DNA of 17,282 bases from Verrucomicrobiales bacterium (GTDB lineage Bacteria; Verrucomicrobiota; Verrucomicrobiia; Limisphaerales; UBA9464), in the NCBI GenBank assembly GCA_003445095.1, contig DLVS01000048.1, positions 1-17,282 on the forward strand. The letters run 5' to 3'. The notes under the pieces are model-generated. The model had not been told where the DNA came from, ran no database searches, and saw nothing but the letters and a program-made list of their open reading frames with translations. This document shows, piece by piece, positions 15,350 through 17,282 of the stretch (position 1 is the first letter of the stretch; each line of letters begins with the position of its first letter). The position numbers and the translations under genes were made by a program.

Positions 15350-17282
15350 TCACGGGCGTGCCTCGATCTGTATCGGTGGACTCAACGATGGTTGTCGAAA
15401 GGAAAGGTAGCTCACCAACGAAGCCACCCCCACAAACGCCACGAGGAGCGCCAGGATCAACGCCACCAACGCAGCGCAGCCGACACCACCGCGTACCTTG
15501 GTGATTCGAGCGAGCAGCAAGCCAACTCCGGCAACGGCCACCAGCAGGAAAACTCCCACACCGAACCAACTCAACCTGGCTCTTCCCACGGCACTTGGAG
15601 GCGTAGCACCACTCGAGCCCTCAGCCACGAGGACGGTGAGCGATTGGCCATTGACCTGGCAGAGTTCGATCGGCTCCGCGCGAGTCGCCTTGGCCCTGAA
15701 AGTCGCTGTCTTCACCAGTTCTTCGGCGACCTCGGAGAACTGCCCCGGGAATTCTGCCGAACTTTCCCTGCTACCGAACCGCCGCACCACGCGGACCCGT
15801 TCATCCGGCAGTGCGACGACATCCACTTGAACCGTTGCGGAGGGCAACCCGGAACGAGCTACCAAGTCGAGTGGCGTCGCGATGTCGTCGAGGTCTCCCA
15901 TCAACGGCAACGTCCCGCGAAACACGTGACCGCTATCACTCCATTCCAAAGTGGCGTTGGTCCCTTCGAGGAGACGCACCGACCCCGGATACGACGCCAC
16001 GAGGTCCCACGTCATTCTCAACGAGCGTTCGTTAGCCGTGCTTTGCCCACTGACCGACACCCAGGTGGGATGACCAGACGTTATCAATCGGCTGGCCTGA
16101 ATGCTTCCTCGGTATTCGACGCCGTTAGACCCAATCACGTCGAAGACCTCCCAATCGCTAAGCCCCACCTCACCCAGATCAGCGGCTTGGAGTCCGCGGA
16201 AAGTTTCCTCCGCGGCAGCGGCGTGCGGGAAAACGAAGCCGACTTGCCAACGGTGGTCGCCGGTCGCCGCTACCGTCCATGGGCGGTTTCCCGACGGTTG
16301 GCCAAAGCGAGCCAGTGACATCGGCAGCGCCTGACTGACCTCTTCGGGCACCATCGCCATTCCGTCAGTCTGTTGCGGACCATTAAGGCCCGCCCTCAGC
16401 TCCAGCGGCCCGCCAGACACGGTGGTCTGCACGTTAATGATCACCACGTTCTCCTCCACGCGGACTGGTTCCCACGCTAGTCTGAGCAAACGTGGTTCAG
16501 GACGAATTGGCCATGGCGGTGCGAGGGCACCGTTGGAATTTGTCAAAACAACCAAACCGCTCGCCACCACGCACGCCGTGACTGCGGCGACGACCGTTGA
16601 CCAACGGCCACGACGGGACGGCGCCGACCTTGGAAGAGGCCGGGCAAAAGCCAACAGCGCCAATCCTCCGACGAGCAGGGCGAGGCTGGACACCCAAGTG
16701 CCCACGGAAATGAACGCTTCCGCCGGACTTGGATTCCACTGGGAATCGTGGGCGATTTGGAAGGCGATCCACCCGCCGAACGCTCCCAGGGGCAGTCCAG
16801 CAATTAACAAACTGCCGCCCAGCCATTGCATCCACCGGCGTGGCTTAGTCTCCGAATCACCCGGTGCGGCGCCGCGGCGAAGCAGAAGCCAAAATCCAGC
16901 GGCGACCAATGGGACAACGGGCAGCACCGTACCCAATACTCCGCCCCCCAAAGCTGCCCCTCGCGCCTGCGATGGATCAATACCAGTCCCGCGCGGACCG
17001 GCCAACTGCAGTTGTCCGGAGAGCTGCCACCGCTCGACGGCGGTCCTCAGGCGTTCCTTGTCCGTGGGCGGATTCGCCGGTTGGGAGTTCAACTCCTTCA
17101 AACGTTCGCGGAGGAACGCCTCGTTTCCCAAAGCGGTATTTGCCGCAACGGCCATCTGTTCGGCTTCGACGGCAGCTCGGGCGTGTCGGTTGGCAGCTAA
17201 CCCAACCCCCAAGGCCAGCGCGCCGAGCAACAGCAAAATACCGGCTACCCGACTCCACGGTCCAACGGCGGAAGAGGGCGAG
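15350..17282 (-). CDS. multi-pass membrane protein, cut by the right window edge
   Basis: The frame is open to the window edge, and no convincing start lies inside (the visible TTG at 17236 falls within a transmembrane segment), so the true start is beyond 17282. Of 643 visible residues, hydrophobic segments lie at about 12-29, 112-135, 153-176, 191-213, 226-247, 572-592 and 601-625. Between the first two is a charged helical loop (LRERLKELN, KERLRTAVERW). Between the fifth and sixth is a domain of about 320 residues rich in beta strands (LLRLAWEPVRVEENVVIINV and onward), probably periplasmic. I do not recognise the family. Coupling to the ECF sigma gene suggests a role in signal sensing or sigma control, but no kinase or anti-sigma motif is visible here; the missing N-terminus might hold one. 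Confidence 0.75.
   Translation of the reverse strand, partial: SPSSAVGPWSRVAGILLLLGALALGVGLAANRHARAAVEAEQMAVAANTALGNEAFLRERLKELNSQPANPPTDKERLRTAVERWQLSGQLQLAGPRGTGIDPSQARGAALGGGVLGTVLPVVPLVAAGFWLLLRRGAAPGDSETKPRRWMQWLGGSLLIAGLPLGAFGGWIAFQIAHDSQWNPSPAEAFISVGTWVSSLALLVGGLALLAFARPLPRSAPSRRGRWSTVVAAVTACVVASGLVVLTNSNGALAPPWPIRPEPRLLRLAWEPVRVEENVVIINVQTTVSGGPLELRAGLNGPQQTDGMAMVPEEVSQALPMSLARFGQPSGNRPWTVAATGDHRWQVGFVFPHAAAAEETFRGLQAADLGEVGLSDWEVFDVIGSNGVEYRGSIQASRLITSGHPTWVSVSGQSTANERSLRMTWDLVASYPGSVRLLEGTNATLEWSDSGHVFRGTLPLMGDLDDIATPLDLVARSGLPSATVQVDVVALPDERVRVVRRFGSRESSAEFPGQFSEVAEELVKTATFRAKATRAEPIELCQVNGQSLTVLVAEGSSGATPPSAVGRARLSWFGVGVFLLVAVAGVGLLLARITKVRGGVGCAALVALILALLVAFVGVASLVSYLSFRQPSLSPPIQIEARP

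Overview
The window looks like a chromosomal piece of a Verrucomicrobiota bacterium, most likely the Pedosphaera/Limisphaerales side of the phylum. This rests on protein style, not on a marker gene. The clues are a prepilin-type protein with a C-terminal DGHAEWV motif, very large secreted proteins with Ca-binding DxDGDG repeats and beta-helix architecture, an ECF sigma factor fused to a membrane-anchored tail (a form I associate with this phylum), and weak or absent Shine-Dalgarno sites before most genes. The DNA is GC-rich. I see no rRNA, tRNA, CRISPR array, transposase or integrase.

Layout. 1-88: probable C-terminal tail of a gene entering from the left. 127-507 (+): an unrecognised 126-aa protein with a good ribosome binding site. 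697-1305 (+): a flavin reductase-like FMN-binding protein. 1340-1643 (-): a decayed toxin-antitoxin pair, with a MazF/PemK toxin relic (internal deletion, two frame shifts) and the last codons of its putative antitoxin. 1644-4877 (-): a secreted protein of about 1077 aa. 5171-6325 (+): ECF sigma factor with a transmembrane C-terminal extension. 6478-7533 (-): exported ComEC-like metallo-beta-lactamase-fold hydrolase. 7600-8388 (-): prepilin-type protein. 8581-10002 (+): exported N,N-dimethylformamidase beta-subunit-like protein. 10155-10679 (+): VOC-fold protein with a signal-like N-terminus. 10954-14409 (-): 1151-aa secreted beta-rich/beta-helix protein, ending at a strong intrinsic terminator. 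14621-15346 (-): a second ECF sigma factor. 15350 to the right edge (-): a multi-pass membrane protein cut by the window end.

Working together. Most products are predicted to be exported or membrane-bound, so this is an envelope/secretion-rich accessory region rather than a metabolic operon. The clearest pair is the membrane protein and second ECF sigma factor, which are separated by only three bases; they may form a sensing/regulation unit, with the large secreted protein downstream as a candidate target. The prepilin-like and MBL-fold genes are adjacent on the same strand and may be co-transcribed. The most informative unlabelled structures are the MazF relic and a short, nearly identical segment shared by the flavin reductase gene and the region in front of the first sigma factor. 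I do not see a convincing complete new defence or mobile system.
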